Source: Streptomyces gardneri
GTDB lineage: Bacteria; Actinomycetota; Actinomycetes; Streptomycetales; Streptomycetaceae
Length of the DNA stretch: 64,000 nt
NCBI RefSeq assembly: GCF_006539185.1
Contig: NZ_BJMN01000011.1
Location: 1 to 64,000 of the forward strand
Direction of reading: 5' to 3'
In this document: positions 1-9,447 of the stretch, piece by piece
Numbering within the stretch: position 1 is the stretch's first letter
How the letters are laid out: each line of letters opens with the position of its first letter
Notes under the pieces: generated by a model
Seen by the model: the letters and a program-made list of their open reading frames with translations, nothing else
Databases searched by the model: none
Told to the model about the DNA's origin: nothing
Position numbers and translations under genes: made by a program

Positions 1-13
1 GGGCGGGCGGGTC

Positions 14-3000
14 TCAGGCGCGGAGGCGGAGGCCTCTCGGGGTGGCGACGAAGCCGGCCGCCTCCAGGGGGCGGGCGAGGGGGGAGGTCAGGGCCGTGGC
101 GCCGTTGATCCGCTCCACCGTGACCGTCCCCAGCGAGCCCGCCCGCGCCGAGGCGGCCAGGGCCTCGGCCGCCGCCGTCAGCGCGGGATCGTCCGGCTCG
201 GTCGGCCAGGAGAGGAGCGTCTTGCCGCCCCGCTCCATGTAGAGCGTGAGCTCGCCGTCGACGAGGACCACCATCGCGCCCGCCTTGCGGCCGGGCTTGT
301 GTCCGGCGTCGGTCGGCGGCTCGGGCCAGGACAGCGCCGCCCCGTACGCGTTCGCCGGGTCGGCCGCGGCCAGGACCAGCGCGCGCGGGCCGGCCGCGGC
401 CTCCGCACCCCGGTCGCGGGCCGTCGCCGCCGCCCGCAGCCGGTCCACGGCCCCGTCCATCGCGAACTGGGCCGCGCCCAGCCCTTCCACCACATAGCCC
501 CGCCTGGCCTGACCGCTGTCCTCGAAGGCGGACAGGATGCGGTACGTCGCCGAGAAACCGCCCTCCACCCCCTCGGCGGCCACCGCGCCCCGGGTGACCA
601 CGCCGTGCCGGTCCAGGAGGGTACGGGCGAGGGCGTGCGCCCTGTGGGTCGGCTCCGGCTCGGGCGGCGGCAGCAGTGCCCAGCGGCCCGAGACCGTCGG
701 CGGGCCCGTACGCGAGGCGGGGCGGGCGGCGGCGCCCAGCGTGCCGTACCGGCCGCGCGGCACCGTCCGGCGCGCGCGGTGGGCGGTCGCCCCGGCCGTC
801 CGGCCCGAACCCAGCAGCGAGCGCAGCGGGGCGAGGGTGTCGTTGGTGAGCCGGCCGGACCAGGCCAGGTCCCAGAGCGCGTCCGCGAGCTGCGGATCGG
901 TGACGTCCGGGTGGGTGGTGGCCCGGACCTGGTCGGCGATCTGCCGGAAGAACAGCCCGTACCCGCCGGAGAGGATGGTGAGCACCGACTCGTGCAGCGC
1001 GGACAGCTCCAGCGGGTGCGGCGGCGGGAGGAGCAGCGGGGCCGCGTCCGCGAGGTAGAGAGAGACCCAGCCGTCCTTGCCGGGCAGCGAACCGGCACCG
1101 GCCCAGACCACCTCGCCCGTGGTGGTCAGCTCGTCGAGCAGCGCGGGGGAGTAGTCCCGGACGCGGGACGGCAGGATCAGCTTCTCCAGCGCCGAGGCGG
1201 GCACGGGCGCGCCCTGGAGCTGCTCGATCGCGCGGGCGAGGCCGTCGATGCCCCGCAGGCTGCTGCCGCCGAGGTGCTGCCACTGGGGCAGGAAGGTGGC
1301 GAGCGCCGCCGGGGGCACCGGCTCCAGCTCGTGGCGCAGGGCCGCGAGGGAACGGCGGCGCAGGCGGCGCAGCACGGCCGCGTCGCACCACTCCTGGCCG
1401 ATGCCGGAGGGATGGAACTCGCCTTGGACGACCCGGCCGGCGGCGGCGAGCCGCTGGAGCGCGCCGTCCGTGACCGCGGCGCCGAGACCGAAGCGGGCGG
1501 CGGCCTGCGAGGAGGTGAAGGGGCCGTGCGTGCGCGCGAAACGGGCGAGGAGGTCGCCCAGCGGGTCCTTCACCGGCTCGGTGAAGGCCTCCGGCACACC
1601 GACCGGCAGGGCCGTGCCCAGGGCGTCACGGAGCCGTCCCGCGTCCTCGATCGCCGCCCAGTGGTCGGCGCCCCCGATCCTGACCCGGATCGCGCGCCGG
1701 GCCAGGGCCAGGTCGGGCGCCCAGCCCGCCTCCGCGCCGCGCTCGTCGAGCTCGGTCTCGGTGAGCGGGCCGAGGACCCGCAGCAGATCGGCGACGCCCT
1801 CCATGTCCTTGATCCGCCGGTCCTCCGTCAGCCACTGGAGCTCCCGCTCCAGCTCGGTGAGGACCTCCGGGTCGAGGAGCTCCCGCAGCTCGGCCTGGCC
1901 GAGGAGCTCCGCGAGGAGCCGGGAGTCGAGGGAGAGCGCGGCCGCCCGCCGCTCGGCGAGCGGTGAGTCGCCCTCGTACAGGAACTGCGCCACGTAGCCG
2001 AAGAGGAGCGAGCGGGCGAAGGGGGACGGTTCGGGGGTGGTGACCTCGACGAGCCGGACCCGGCGGGCCTCGATGTCGCCCATCAGCTCGGTCAGACCGG
2101 GGACGTCGAAGACGTCCTGGAGGCATTCGCGGACGGCCTCCAGCACGATCGGGAAGGAGCCGAACTCGCTCGCCACCTGGAGGAGCTGGGACGCGCGCTG
2201 CCGCTGCTGCCAGAGCGGAGTGCGCTTGCCCGGGTTCCGCTTGGGCAGCAGCAGGGCGCGCGCGGCGCACTCGCGGAACCGGGAGGCGAACAGCGCGGAG
2301 CCGCCCACCTGGTCGGTGACGATCTGCCCGATCTCGCCCTTGTCGAAGAGGGCGTCGGCCGCGCCGATGGGCGCCTTGTCGGCGTCGTACGTCGTGTCCA
2401 GGTGCCGGCCGGGGTCCACCGGCTCGTGGTCGAGGAGGTCGAGACCCATGTCCAGACCCATCAGATCGGCGTCCGGGAGGCGCAGCACGATGCCGTCGTC
2501 CGCGTGCATCACCTGCGCGTCCATGCCGTACCGCTCGGCGAGCCGCGCGCCGAGCGCCAGCGCCCATGGGGCGTGCACCTGCGCGCCGAACGGGGAGTGG
2601 ATGACGACCCGCCAGTCCCCGAGCTCGTCCCGGAACCGCTCGACCAGGATCGTCCGGTCGTCGGGGACGTGGCCGCAGGCCTCGCGCTGCTCCGAGACGT
2701 ACGCGAGGACGTTGTCCGCGGCCCAGGCGTCCAGGCCCGCGGCGATCAGCCGCAGTCGCGCGTCCTCCGGCCCGAGGGCGCCGAGCTCCCGGAGGAAGGC
2801 GCCCACCGCGCGCCCCAGTTCGAGCGGGCGGCCCAGCTGGTCGCCCTTCCAGAACGGCAGCCGGCCCGGCACGCCGGGGGCGGGGGTGACCAGCACCCGG
2901 TCCCGGGTGATGTCCTCGATCCGCCAGGACGTGGTGCCCAGTGTGAAGACGTCACCGACCCGCGACTCGTACACCATCTCCTCGTCGAGCTCGCCGACCC

Positions 3001-4663
3001 GGCCGCCGCCCTTCTTCGGGTCGGAGCCCGCGAGGAACACGCCGAACAGGCCCCGGTCGGGGATCGTGCCGCCCGAGGTGACGGCGAGCCGCTGCGCGCC
3101 CGGGCGGCCCGTGACCGTCCCGGCGACCCGGTCCCAGACCACGCGCGGGCGCAGCTCGGCGAAGGCGTCCGACGGGTAGCGGCCGGCGAGCATGTCGAGC
3201 ACGCCCGTGAACGCCGAATCCGGCAGCGAGGAGAAGGGCGCCGCGCGGCGCACGACGGCCAGCAGGTCGTCCACCTGCCAGGTGTCGAGCGCGACCATCG
3301 CGACGAGCTGCTGGGCCAGGACGTCCAGGGGGTTGGCGGGGATCCGCATCGACTCGATCGAGCCGGACCGCATGCGCTCCGTGACCACGGCCGCCTGCAC
3401 CAGGTCGCCGCGGTACTTGGGGAAGACCACGCCTGTCGACACCGCGCCGACCTGGTGCCCCGCGCGGCCCACGCGCTGGAGCCCGGAGGCGACCGAGGGC
3501 GGCGACTCGACCTGCACGACCAGGTCGACCGCGCCCATGTCGATGCCCAGCTCCAGGCTGGAGGTGGCCACCACGGCGGGCAGCCGGCCCGCCTTCAGGT
3601 CCTCCTCCACCTGGGCGCGCTGCTCCTTGGACACCGAGCCGTGGTGGGCCCGGGCGAGCAGCGCCGGCGCACCCTGCGCCGCTCCCGACTGGGCCATGAC
3701 CTGGGCCGGCGGCGCCCCCTCGGGGAGGGGCTCGCCGGTGGCCCGCTCGTACGCGATCTCGTTCAGCCGGTTGCAGAGGCGCTCGGCGAGGCGGCGGGAG
3801 TTGGCGAAGACGATCGTCGAGCGGTGGGACTGGACGAGGTCGGCGATCCGCTCCTCGACGTGCGGCCAGATCGACGGCTTGTCGCCGCCGTCCTTCCCCT
3901 CCGAGGCCGGGGAGCCTCCGAGCTCGCCCATGTCCTCGACAGGGACGACGACGGAGAGGTCGAACTCCTTCTCCGACGGGGGCTGCACGATCTCCACCGC
4001 GCGGCCGGGGGACAGATAGCGGGCCACCTCGTCCACCGGGCGGACCGTGGCCGACAGGCCGATCCGGCGCGCGGGGCGCGGCAGCAGCTCGTCGAGCCGC
4101 TCCAGGGAGAGCGCCAGGTGCGCGCCCCGCTTGGTGCCCGCGACCGCGTGGACCTCGTCCAGGATGACCGTCTCCACCCCGGACAGGGCCTCCCGGGCGG
4201 CGGAGGTCAGCATCAGGAACAGCGACTCGGGGGTGGTGATCAGGATGTCCGGCGGCCGGGTCGCGAGGCTCCGGCGCTCGGCGGGCGGGGTGTCGCCGGA
4301 GCGGATGCCGACCCGGATGTCCGGCTCGGGCAGCCCGAGCCGGACCGACTCCTGCCGGATGCCGGTCAGCGGGGAGCGCAGATTCCGCTCGACGTCCACG
4401 GCGAGCGCCTTCAGCGGCGACACGTACAGCACACGGCAGCGCTTCTTCGGCTCGGCGGGCGGCGGGGTGGACGCCAGCCGGTCCAGCGAGGCGAGGAAGG
4501 AGGCCAGTGTCTTGCCCGAGCCCGTCGGCGCGACGACGAGCACGTCGGAGCCCTCGCCGATGGCCTTCCAGGCGCCTTCCTGCGCCGCCGTGGGCGCGGT
4601 GAAGGCCCCGGTGAACCAACCACGGGTCGCGGGGGAGAACGAGTCGAGCGCGGACCTGACCAT
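14..4663 (-). CDS. lhr: ATP-dependent DNA helicase Lhr (large helicase-related protein)
   Basis: A superfamily 2 helicase of 1549 residues, the normal size for bacterial Lhr. The Walker A motif APTGSGKT is at residues 45-52, followed by the DEVH box in VILDEVHAVAG and a second RecA-like domain with LQRVGRAGHQ. The remaining two thirds carry the winged-helix, beta-barrel and long C-terminal region of the family. Known family role: ATP-driven 3'-5' translocation and unwinding in DNA repair; in mycobacteria it is induced by mitomycin C. I chose ATG 4663 because a damage-promoter-like element lies 7 nt upstream, which would make the mRNA leaderless. ATG 4672, three codons further out, is possible. 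The open frame continues far upstream to 6028, but that part is antisense to the AraC and azlC genes and is not protein-like. The stop is at 14-16, so the gene is complete. Confidence 0.95.
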   Translation of the reverse strand: MVRSALDSFSPATRGWFTGAFTAPTAAQEGAWKAIGEGSDVLVVAPTGSGKTLASFLASLDRLASTPPPAEPKKRCRVLYVSPLKALAVDVERNLRSPLTGIRQESVRLGLPEPDIRVGIRSGDTPPAERRSLATRPPDILITTPESLFLMLTSAAREALSGVETVILDEVHAVAGTKRGAHLALSLERLDELLPRPARRIGLSATVRPVDEVARYLSPGRAVEIVQPPSEKEFDLSVVVPVEDMGELGGSPASEGKDGGDKPSIWPHVEERIADLVQSHRSTIVFANSRRLAERLCNRLNEIAYERATGEPLPEGAPPAQVMAQSGAAQGAPALLARAHHGSVSKEQRAQVEEDLKAGRLPAVVATSSLELGIDMGAVDLVVQVESPPSVASGLQRVGRAGHQVGAVSTGVVFPKYRGDLVQAAVVTERMRSGSIESMRIPANPLDVLAQQLVAMVALDTWQVDDLLAVVRRAAPFSSLPDSAFTGVLDMLAGRYPSDAFAELRPRVVWDRVAGTVTGRPGAQRLAVTSGGTIPDRGLFGVFLAGSDPKKGGGRVGELDEEMVYESRVGDVFTLGTTSWRIEDITRDRVLVTPAPGVPGRLPFWKGDQLGRPLELGRAVGAFLRELGALGPEDARLRLIAAGLDAWAADNVLAYVSEQREACGHVPDDRTILVERFRDELGDWRVVIHSPFGAQVHAPWALALGARLAERYGMDAQVMHADDGIVLRLPDADLMGLDMGLDLLDHEPVDPGRHLDTTYDADKAPIGAADALFDKGEIGQIVTDQVGGSALFASRFRECAARALLLPKRNPGKRTPLWQQRQRASQLLQVASEFGSFPIVLEAVRECLQDVFDVPGLTELMGDIEARRVRLVEVTTPEPSPFARSLLFGYVAQFLYEGDSPLAERRAAALSLDSRLLAELLGQAELRELLDPEVLTELERELQWLTEDRRIKDMEGVADLLRVLGPLTETELDERGAEAGWAPDLALARRAIRVRIGGADHWAAIEDAGRLRDALGTALPVGVPEAFTEPVKDPLGDLLARFARTHGPFTSSQAAARFGLGAAVTDGALQRLAAAGRVVQGEFHPSGIGQEWCDAAVLRRLRRRSLAALRHELEPVPPAALATFLPQWQHLGGSSLRGIDGLARAIEQLQGAPVPASALEKLILPSRVRDYSPALLDELTTTGEVVWAGAGSLPGKDGWVSLYLADAAPLLLPPPHPLELSALHESVLTILSGGYGLFFRQIADQVRATTHPDVTDPQLADALWDLAWSGRLTNDTLAPLRSLLGSGRTAGATAHRARRTVPRGRYGTLGAAARPASRTGPPTVSGRWALLPPPEPEPTHRAHALARTLLDRHGVVTRGAVAAEGVEGGFSATYRILSAFEDSGQARRGYVVEGLGAAQFAMDGAVDRLRAAATARDRGAEAAAGPRALVLAAADPANAYGAALSWPEPPTDAGHKPGRKAGAMVVLVDGELTLYMERGGKTLLSWPTEPDDPALTAAAEALAASARAGSLGTVTVERINGATALTSPLARPLEAAGFVATPRGLRLRA

Positions 4664-4670
4664 GCCCCCC

Positions 4671-4693
4671 ATCGTGCACCCGCCCACTGACAA
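4671..4693 (-). promoter_or_regulatory. RecA-NDp/PafBC-like promoter element upstream of lhr
   Basis: Reading the minus strand, TTGTCAGTG (4693-4685) is followed by exactly 8 nt and then CACGAT (4676-4671), with 7 nt more to ATG 4663. The 9-nt box is a perfect match to the damage-inducible promoter motif known from mycobacteria (TTGTCRGTG-N8-TAnnnT). The -10 hexamer is weak, keeping only its second A and last T. Spacing and position mirror the recA element in this window, which is the main reason to believe it. Confidence 0.55.
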
Positions 4694-4731
4694 CCGCCCG
4701 GACCTGGGGAAATCCGCTCGCGGCCGGGCGT

Positions 4732-4800
4732 CGGTGAGGGGTCCGGGCCGGGTCCGGTGAGGGGCCGGGGCTCGGGCCGGTGAGGGGTCCGGGCCGGGGG
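4732..4800. repeat. Three tandem copies of a ~23-bp GC-rich unit
   Basis: The unit CCGGTGAGGGGTCCGGGCCG occurs three times with small changes, starting near 4731, 4753 and 4777, between the divergent lhr and AraC-type genes. It has no visible coding or hairpin logic and looks like a minisatellite. Confidence 0.7.
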
Positions 4801-4843
4801 CCGCGGTGGGCGCCCGGGGGAGCCCCTGGCGCAGAATGGAGGC

Positions 4844-5734
4844 ATGGCGAGCGGGGAGCGGGCACGGTACTGGCAGTACTCCGAGCTGCCCGGGGTCGAC
4901 CTGCTGCACGCCCACTACATCCACAAGGCCTTCGCCCGGCACACCCACGAGAGCTTCGTCTTCGCCGCGATCACCGAGGGCGTCGAGGCCTTCCACTACC
5001 GCGACGAACTGGTCCACGCGGGGCCCGGGCAGATCGCCCTGGTCAACCCCGACACCCCGCACACCGGGCACGCGGGCGTGCCCGAGGGCTGGACGTACCG
5101 CACGATCTATCCGGACGCCGGGCTCGTCCGGTCGATCGCCGAGGACACCCTCGCGCTGCGCGGCTCGGTCGGCTTCACCTCGCCCGTCGTCGACGACCCG
5201 TACGCCGCACGGCTCGTCGTGGGCGTCCACCGGGCCGCGGAGGAAGGCAACGCGCTCGCCGCGGACAGCCTGCTCCGACTCGTCACGGCACGGATGCTGC
5301 GCAGCCACGGCGGACTGATCACCCCGCTCCCCGCCCGCTCCGCCGGCGCGCGGAACGCGGCACGCGCGCGTGCCCTCCTGGAGGAGCGGATGGCGGACCC
5401 GCCGACCCTGGAACGGCTCGCCACCGACCTCGGCACCAGCCCCTTCGCCCTCCTGCGGGCCTTCCGCGAGGCGTACGGGATGCCGCCGCACACCTGGCTC
5501 ACCGACGCGCGCGTGCGCCGGGCCAGGCGGCTGCTCGACGCCGGGACGCCACCGGCGGACGCGGCCGTCGCCGTCGGCTTCACCGACCAGCCCCACCTCA
5601 ACCGGCACTTCACCCGGAGCGTCGGGGTGCCGCCGGGCGCCTACCAGCGGGCGCGGAGCGCCCGAGGCGCCGCGGGTGGGACAGCGGGCGGCGGTGCAAG
5701 AACGTACAAGACCGGGCAGCGGTCGCGTACGTAA
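4844..5734 (+). CDS. AraC-family transcriptional regulator next to azlCD
   Basis: A 296-residue regulator. The N-terminal half is an AraC-type cupin ligand domain (HTHESFVFAAITEGV, then HAGPGQIALVNPDTPHTG). The C-terminal ~100 residues hold two helix-turn-helix motifs (LERLATDLGTSPFALLRAFREAYG and the conserved DAAVAVGFTDQPHLNRHFTR signature). It lies 10 nt upstream of azlC on the same strand, so it probably controls that exporter pair in response to an amino acid or related ligand (inference). The Shine-Dalgarno-like GGAGG is only 1 nt from the ATG, which is too close to act well. CAGAAT at 4832-4837, 6 nt before the ATG, leaves open a leaderless transcript. Confidence 0.93.
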   Translation: MASGERARYWQYSELPGVDLLHAHYIHKAFARHTHESFVFAAITEGVEAFHYRDELVHAGPGQIALVNPDTPHTGHAGVPEGWTYRTIYPDAGLVRSIAEDTLALRGSVGFTSPVVDDPYAARLVVGVHRAAEEGNALAADSLLRLVTARMLRSHGGLITPLPARSAGARNAARARALLEERMADPPTLERLATDLGTSPFALLRAFREAYGMPPHTWLTDARVRRARRLLDAGTPPADAAVAVGFTDQPHLNRHFTRSVGVPPGAYQRARSARGAAGGTAGGGARTYKTGQRSRT

Positions 5735-5744
5735 CGTCTCTGAC

Positions 5745-6488
5745 GTGGCAGAACAGACAGCACCTCCCGTCATACGGGACGACAGGGCGCGGGCCAAGCC
5801 CGACGCGGCCGTCGTCCGCGACGCCCTCGGCGTCGGCGTCGCCGTCGGACTCTCCGGCTTCGCCTTCGGCGTGACCTCGGCCGGCGCCGGTCTCACCCTC
5901 GCGCAGACCTGCGTGCTCAGCCTCCTCGTCTTCACGGGCGCCTCGCAGTTCGCCCTCGTCGGCGCGCTGGCCGCGGGCGGCAACCCCTTCACGGCCGCCG
6001 CCGGGGCCTTCTTCCTGGGCACCCGCAACGCCTTCTACGGGCTGCGGCTCTCCCAGCTCCTGGCCCTGCCGAAGGCGGTCAGGCCGTTCGCCGCGCACTG
6101 GGTGATCGACGAGACGACCGCGGTCGCGCTCGCCCAGCCGTCCCGGCGGGCCGCCCGGCTCGGCTTCACCCTCACCGGTCTCACGCTGTACGTCCTCTGG
6201 AACCTGACCACGTTCCTCGGGGGCCTCGGGGCCGAGGCGATCGGCGACACCGCCGCCTGGGGCCTGGACGCCGCCGGTCCCGCCGTCTTCCTGGCCCTGC
6301 TCGCCCCCATGCTGAAGTCGGCCACCGAGCGCGCCACCGCCGGGATCGCCGTCCTGCTCGGCCTCGGGCTGCTGCCCGTGCTGCCGGCCGGGGTCCCGGT
6401 CCTCGCGGCGGCGTTCGCCGCGCCCTTGGTGTTGTGGTTCCAGGGCCGCCGCATGAGCAGGGACGTACGAGACGAGGACCTCCGATGA
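5745..6488 (+). CDS. azlC: AzlC-family branched-chain amino acid exporter, large subunit
   Basis: A 247-residue polytopic membrane protein starting at GTG 5745. It has the AzlC signature in VGVAVGLSGFAFGVTSAGAGL and LLVFTGASQFALVGALAAGG, with about seven hydrophobic segments. With AzlD it forms the LIV-E type exporter that pumps out branched-chain amino acids and toxic analogues. It starts 10 nt after the AraC-type gene. Its stop overlaps the azlD start as ATGA, so the two subunits are translationally coupled. The frame stays open upstream inside the regulator gene, but GTG 5745 is the first start outside it. Confidence 0.92.
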   Translation: MAEQTAPPVIRDDRARAKPDAAVVRDALGVGVAVGLSGFAFGVTSAGAGLTLAQTCVLSLLVFTGASQFALVGALAAGGNPFTAAAGAFFLGTRNAFYGLRLSQLLALPKAVRPFAAHWVIDETTAVALAQPSRRAARLGFTLTGLTLYVLWNLTTFLGGLGAEAIGDTAAWGLDAAGPAVFLALLAPMLKSATERATAGIAVLLGLGLLPVLPAGVPVLAAAFAAPLVLWFQGRRMSRDVRDEDLR

Positions 6489-6793
6489 ACGTGTGGATCG
6501 CCATCGGCCTGACCGCCGTCGGGTGCTACCTGGTCAAGCTCCTCGGCCTGCTCGTCCCCGCGGGCACGCTGGAACGACCGCTCGTCCAGCGGCTCGCGGC
6601 GCTGCTCCCCGTCGCCCTGCTGGCCGCGCTCACGGCGCAGCAGACCTTCAGCACGGGCGGCTCCCTCGTCCTCGACGCCCGGGCCGCCGGACTCGCGGCC
6701 GCCGCCCTCGCGCTCGTCCTGCGCGCTCCCTTCCTGGTCGTCGTGGGCGTGGCCGTCGTCGTCACGGCGGGGGTACGGGCCCTGGGCTGGTGA
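6485..6793 (+). CDS. azlD: AzlD-family branched-chain amino acid exporter, small subunit
   Basis: A 102-residue protein with about four transmembrane helices, starting MNVWIAIGLTAVGCYLVKL and containing the family's LPVALLAALTAQQTF segment. It is the obligate small partner of AzlC. The ATG overlaps the azlC stop by 4 nt (ATGA). It converges with the minus-strand gene ending at 6842. Length and hydrophobic pattern are typical of AzlD. Confidence 0.92.
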   Translation: MNVWIAIGLTAVGCYLVKLLGLLVPAGTLERPLVQRLAALLPVALLAALTAQQTFSTGGSLVLDARAAGLAAAALALVLRAPFLVVVGVAVVVTAGVRALGW

Positions 6794-6841
6794 AGGCCCG
6801 GGCCCCGGGGAACCGCCCCGGCCACGTCGAGGGAGGTTCCG

Positions 6842-7771
6842 TCAGTCGACGGGGCGGCCGTGCGCGCGGAGCGTGCGGAGTGCCTCGACGGTGACGATCG
6901 GGCGCCATTCCAGGGCCGATCCCGGGGCCCAGGCCCGCCAGCGGATCGGCCAGCCGCCGTCCTCCTCCTGGTCGGCCGCGAGCCGGTCCAGCGAGCGGGC
7001 CATCTCCTCGTCCGTGAACCAGCCCGCCGCCAGCGAGTGCGGCACGCGCGCGTAGTCGTGCGGGAAGTGGTGCTCGCCGGGCGCGTACCCGTCCGGGACC
7101 GGGTAGTCCTCGGGCCGGTCCGGGTCCAGGACGGCGAGCCGCTGCTCGCGCACCAGCCTCCCCAGCCGGTCGGCGGCCGCCTCGGCGCGCGAGCGGTCCG
7201 GGGCCCCGTCCAGGAAGGCGACGGCGGCCTGGACCTCGTACGGATGGGACTTCTCCAGCGACTCCACGGCGGCCCAGCAGTACTCGGTGGCCCGGAACAG
7301 CCACGCGTGCCACACCTGGTTGCGGTGGAGCAGCCCGACCACCGGGCCGGTCGTGAGCAGCGAGCTCGGCGGGGAGTCGACGACCGGCACGTACGGCGCC
7401 GACGCGTAGCCCCGCTGGGACGGGTGGATCGCCGGGAGCGCCCCCTCGTGCGTCGAGATGTCGGTGAGGTAGCGGCAGATCCGCTCCACGCGCATGCCGC
7501 CGCAGCGGCCGATCGACTCCAGGACCCGGAGCGCTTGCGCGGTGTGGAGGGGCTGGCTGACCGGTCCGCGCAGATCGGGTTCGAGCGCGTGGCCGTAGCC
7601 GCCGTCCGCGTTCAGGTACGCCGTGAGGGCCGTCTCGACCTGGTCCGCGCCACCGCGCAGGAAGTGGTAGGAGAACCGTCGCTGTTCGAGGACGCGGGCC
7701 GTCAGCCAGACGAAGCGCTCGGCGCGGGCCAGGGGAGTCGGGGGCGGCGGGGAGAGGGGTTTTTCGGCCAT
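6842..7771 (-). CDS. Terpenoid-cyclase/prenyltransferase-fold (alpha-alpha toroid) protein of unknown function
   Basis: A 309-residue soluble protein with QW-like repeats characteristic of the squalene/prenyltransferase alpha-alpha barrel: YLNADGGYGHALEPDLRGPVSQPLHTAQALRVL near the N-terminus and QEEDGGWPIRWRAW near the C-terminus. No DDxD or zinc-binding set of a true cyclase or prenyltransferase is evident, so I infer a scaffold rather than a catalyst. The start MAEKPLSP at 7771 is preferred over the longer frame to 7852, whose extra 27 residues look untranslated and would overlap the divergent DUF3046 gene. Homologues are usually annotated hypothetical. Confidence 0.82.
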   Translation of the reverse strand: MAEKPLSPPPPTPLARAERFVWLTARVLEQRRFSYHFLRGGADQVETALTAYLNADGGYGHALEPDLRGPVSQPLHTAQALRVLESIGRCGGMRVERICRYLTDISTHEGALPAIHPSQRGYASAPYVPVVDSPPSSLLTTGPVVGLLHRNQVWHAWLFRATEYCWAAVESLEKSHPYEVQAAVAFLDGAPDRSRAEAAADRLGRLVREQRLAVLDPDRPEDYPVPDGYAPGEHHFPHDYARVPHSLAAGWFTDEEMARSLDRLAADQEEDGGWPIRWRAWAPGSALEWRPIVTVEALRTLRAHGRPVD

Positions 7772-7850
7772 GCTCCGACGGTAGGGCGGAAAGTCGCGGT
7801 GACAAGGCCTGCGGAGCGGGCTGCACTCTTGGGAGCGGGATACTGGCGTC

Positions 7851-8045
7851 ATGCGGTTGACGATTTTCTGGGAGCGGATGGCGGACCACTTCGGTGCGTC
7901 CTACGCGGATTCCTTCGCGCGTGACCATGTGATGACGGAGCTCGGCGGGCGGACGGTGCGGGACGCCCTGGATGCCGGCTGGGAGGCCAAGGACGTGTGG
8001 CGGGCCGTCTGCGCCGCCGTCGACGTACCGGCCGACAAGCGATGA
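7851..8045 (+). CDS. DUF3046 family protein
   Basis: A 64-residue protein with the DUF3046 pattern: MRLTIFWERMADHFG, then RDHVMTELGGRTVRDALDAG and a conserved W in AKDVWRAVC. The family is restricted to actinobacteria and is typically encoded close to recA. Here recA lies about 9.7 kb downstream, so the usual pairing has been split by the cyd, two-component and accessory genes. Function is unknown. It is divergent from the toroid-fold gene. Confidence 0.9.
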   Translation: MRLTIFWERMADHFGASYADSFARDHVMTELGGRTVRDALDAGWEAKDVWRAVCAAVDVPADKR

Positions 8046-8127
8046 GTGGCCGGTTGACGATGGGGTGACCGGGGCCGGTGTGCGGGGTCCCGGGGGGAAT
8101 GTCCGCGCGGTGCGCGAGACTGGCGGG

Positions 8128-9447
8128 GTGGCCCCGACTGACGACAACGAAAAGACAGCCCCGACCGATCCGACCGATCCGACTGATCCGGTCGGATCGG
8201 CGGATTCGGCCGGCATGACCGGCCCGACGGGCTCGGTCGACCCGGCCGTGACGGCCGGGACGCCCGTCGCCGTGGGCTCGACCGCTCCACCGGCGGCTCC
8301 GCAGGCCGCGCGCATGCCCCGCTGGCTGCCCCGTGCGCTCGTCCTGGCCCTCGCGCTCTACTCCTGCTTCCTGCTGGGCAACTGGGCCTTCCACCAGCTC
8401 ATCGGGCTTCTCGTCAACATCCTGCTCGCGTTCTTCCTCGCCCTCGCCATCGAGCCGGCGGTCGGGCGCATGGCGGCGCGCGGGATGCGCCGGGGTCTCG
8501 CCACCTTCCTCGTCTTCTTCGGCGTCCTGATCTTCAGCGTCGGCTTCGTCGTTCTCCTCGGCTCGATGCTCGCCGGGCAGATCGTGGACATGGTCGAGAA
8601 CTTCCCCAAGTACCTCGACTCGCTGATCAACTGGATCAACGTGAACTTCCACACCGAGCTATCGAGGGTCGAGGTCCAGGACAGCGTCCTGAGCTCCGAC
8701 TGGCTGCAGAAGTACGTGCAGAACAGCGCGGCCGGTGTGCTCGACGTCTCGGCCACGGTCCTGGGCGGCCTGTTCCGGCTCCTGACGATCTTCCTCTTCT
8801 CGTTCTACTTCGCGGCAGACGGGCCCCGGCTTCGGCGTGCGCTCTGCTCCGTACTGCCGCCCGCACGGCAGACCGAGGTGCTGCGGGCCTGGGAGATCGC
8901 GGTCGACAAGACCGGCGGCTACCTGTACTCGCGCGGCCTGATGGCGCTGATCTCCGGCGTCGCCCACTTCATCCTCTTCGAGATCCTGGACGTGCCGTAC
9001 GCGCCCGCGCTCGCGGTCTGGGTCGGCCTGGTGTCGCAGTTCATCCCGACCATCGGCACCTATCTGGCCGGCGCCCTGCCGATGCTCATCGCCTTCACCG
9101 TCAATCCCTGGTACGCGCTGTGGGTGCTCTGCTTCGTCGTGATCTACCAGCAGTTCGAGAACTACCTGCTCCAGCCGAAGCTCACCTCGAAGACGGTGGA
9201 CATCCACCCGGCGGTGGCCTTCGGTTCGGTGATCGCGGGGACGGCGCTGCTGGGTGTCGTCGGAGCGCTGATCGCGATTCCGGCCGTGGCCACCTTGCAG
9301 GCCTTCCTCGGCGCTTATGTGAAGCGGTACGACGTGACGGACGACCCGCGCGTCCACGGCCACCGGAGGTACGGCGAGGCGGTCGTGGCCCGGCTGCAGA
9401 AGGCCCTCCACCACAAGAAGGAGGCCTCGTCGTCGGAGGAGTCCTGA
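8128..9447 (+). CDS. AI-2E-type (PF01594) membrane transporter
   Basis: A 439-residue polytopic protein. After a low-complexity cytoplasmic N-terminus rich in Thr, Asp and Pro (a short DPTDPTDP repeat) come helices starting at LPRALVLALALYSCFLL, the central amphipathic region, and the family signature around VGLVSQFIPTIGTYLAG and QQFENYLLQPKL. Family members are proposed to export autoinducer-2 or act as Na+/H+ antiporters; which applies here is unknown. GTG 8128 (MAPTDDNEK) is chosen, with GTG 8110 the alternative. The C-terminus is Lys/Ser/Glu-rich and cytoplasmic. An inverted repeat overlaps the stop codon. Confidence 0.9.
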   Translation: MAPTDDNEKTAPTDPTDPTDPVGSADSAGMTGPTGSVDPAVTAGTPVAVGSTAPPAAPQAARMPRWLPRALVLALALYSCFLLGNWAFHQLIGLLVNILLAFFLALAIEPAVGRMAARGMRRGLATFLVFFGVLIFSVGFVVLLGSMLAGQIVDMVENFPKYLDSLINWINVNFHTELSRVEVQDSVLSSDWLQKYVQNSAAGVLDVSATVLGGLFRLLTIFLFSFYFAADGPRLRRALCSVLPPARQTEVLRAWEIAVDKTGGYLYSRGLMALISGVAHFILFEILDVPYAPALAVWVGLVSQFIPTIGTYLAGALPMLIAFTVNPWYALWVLCFVVIYQQFENYLLQPKLTSKTVDIHPAVAFGSVIAGTALLGVVGALIAIPAVATLQAFLGAYVKRYDVTDDPRVHGHRRYGEAVVARLQKALHHKKEASSSEES

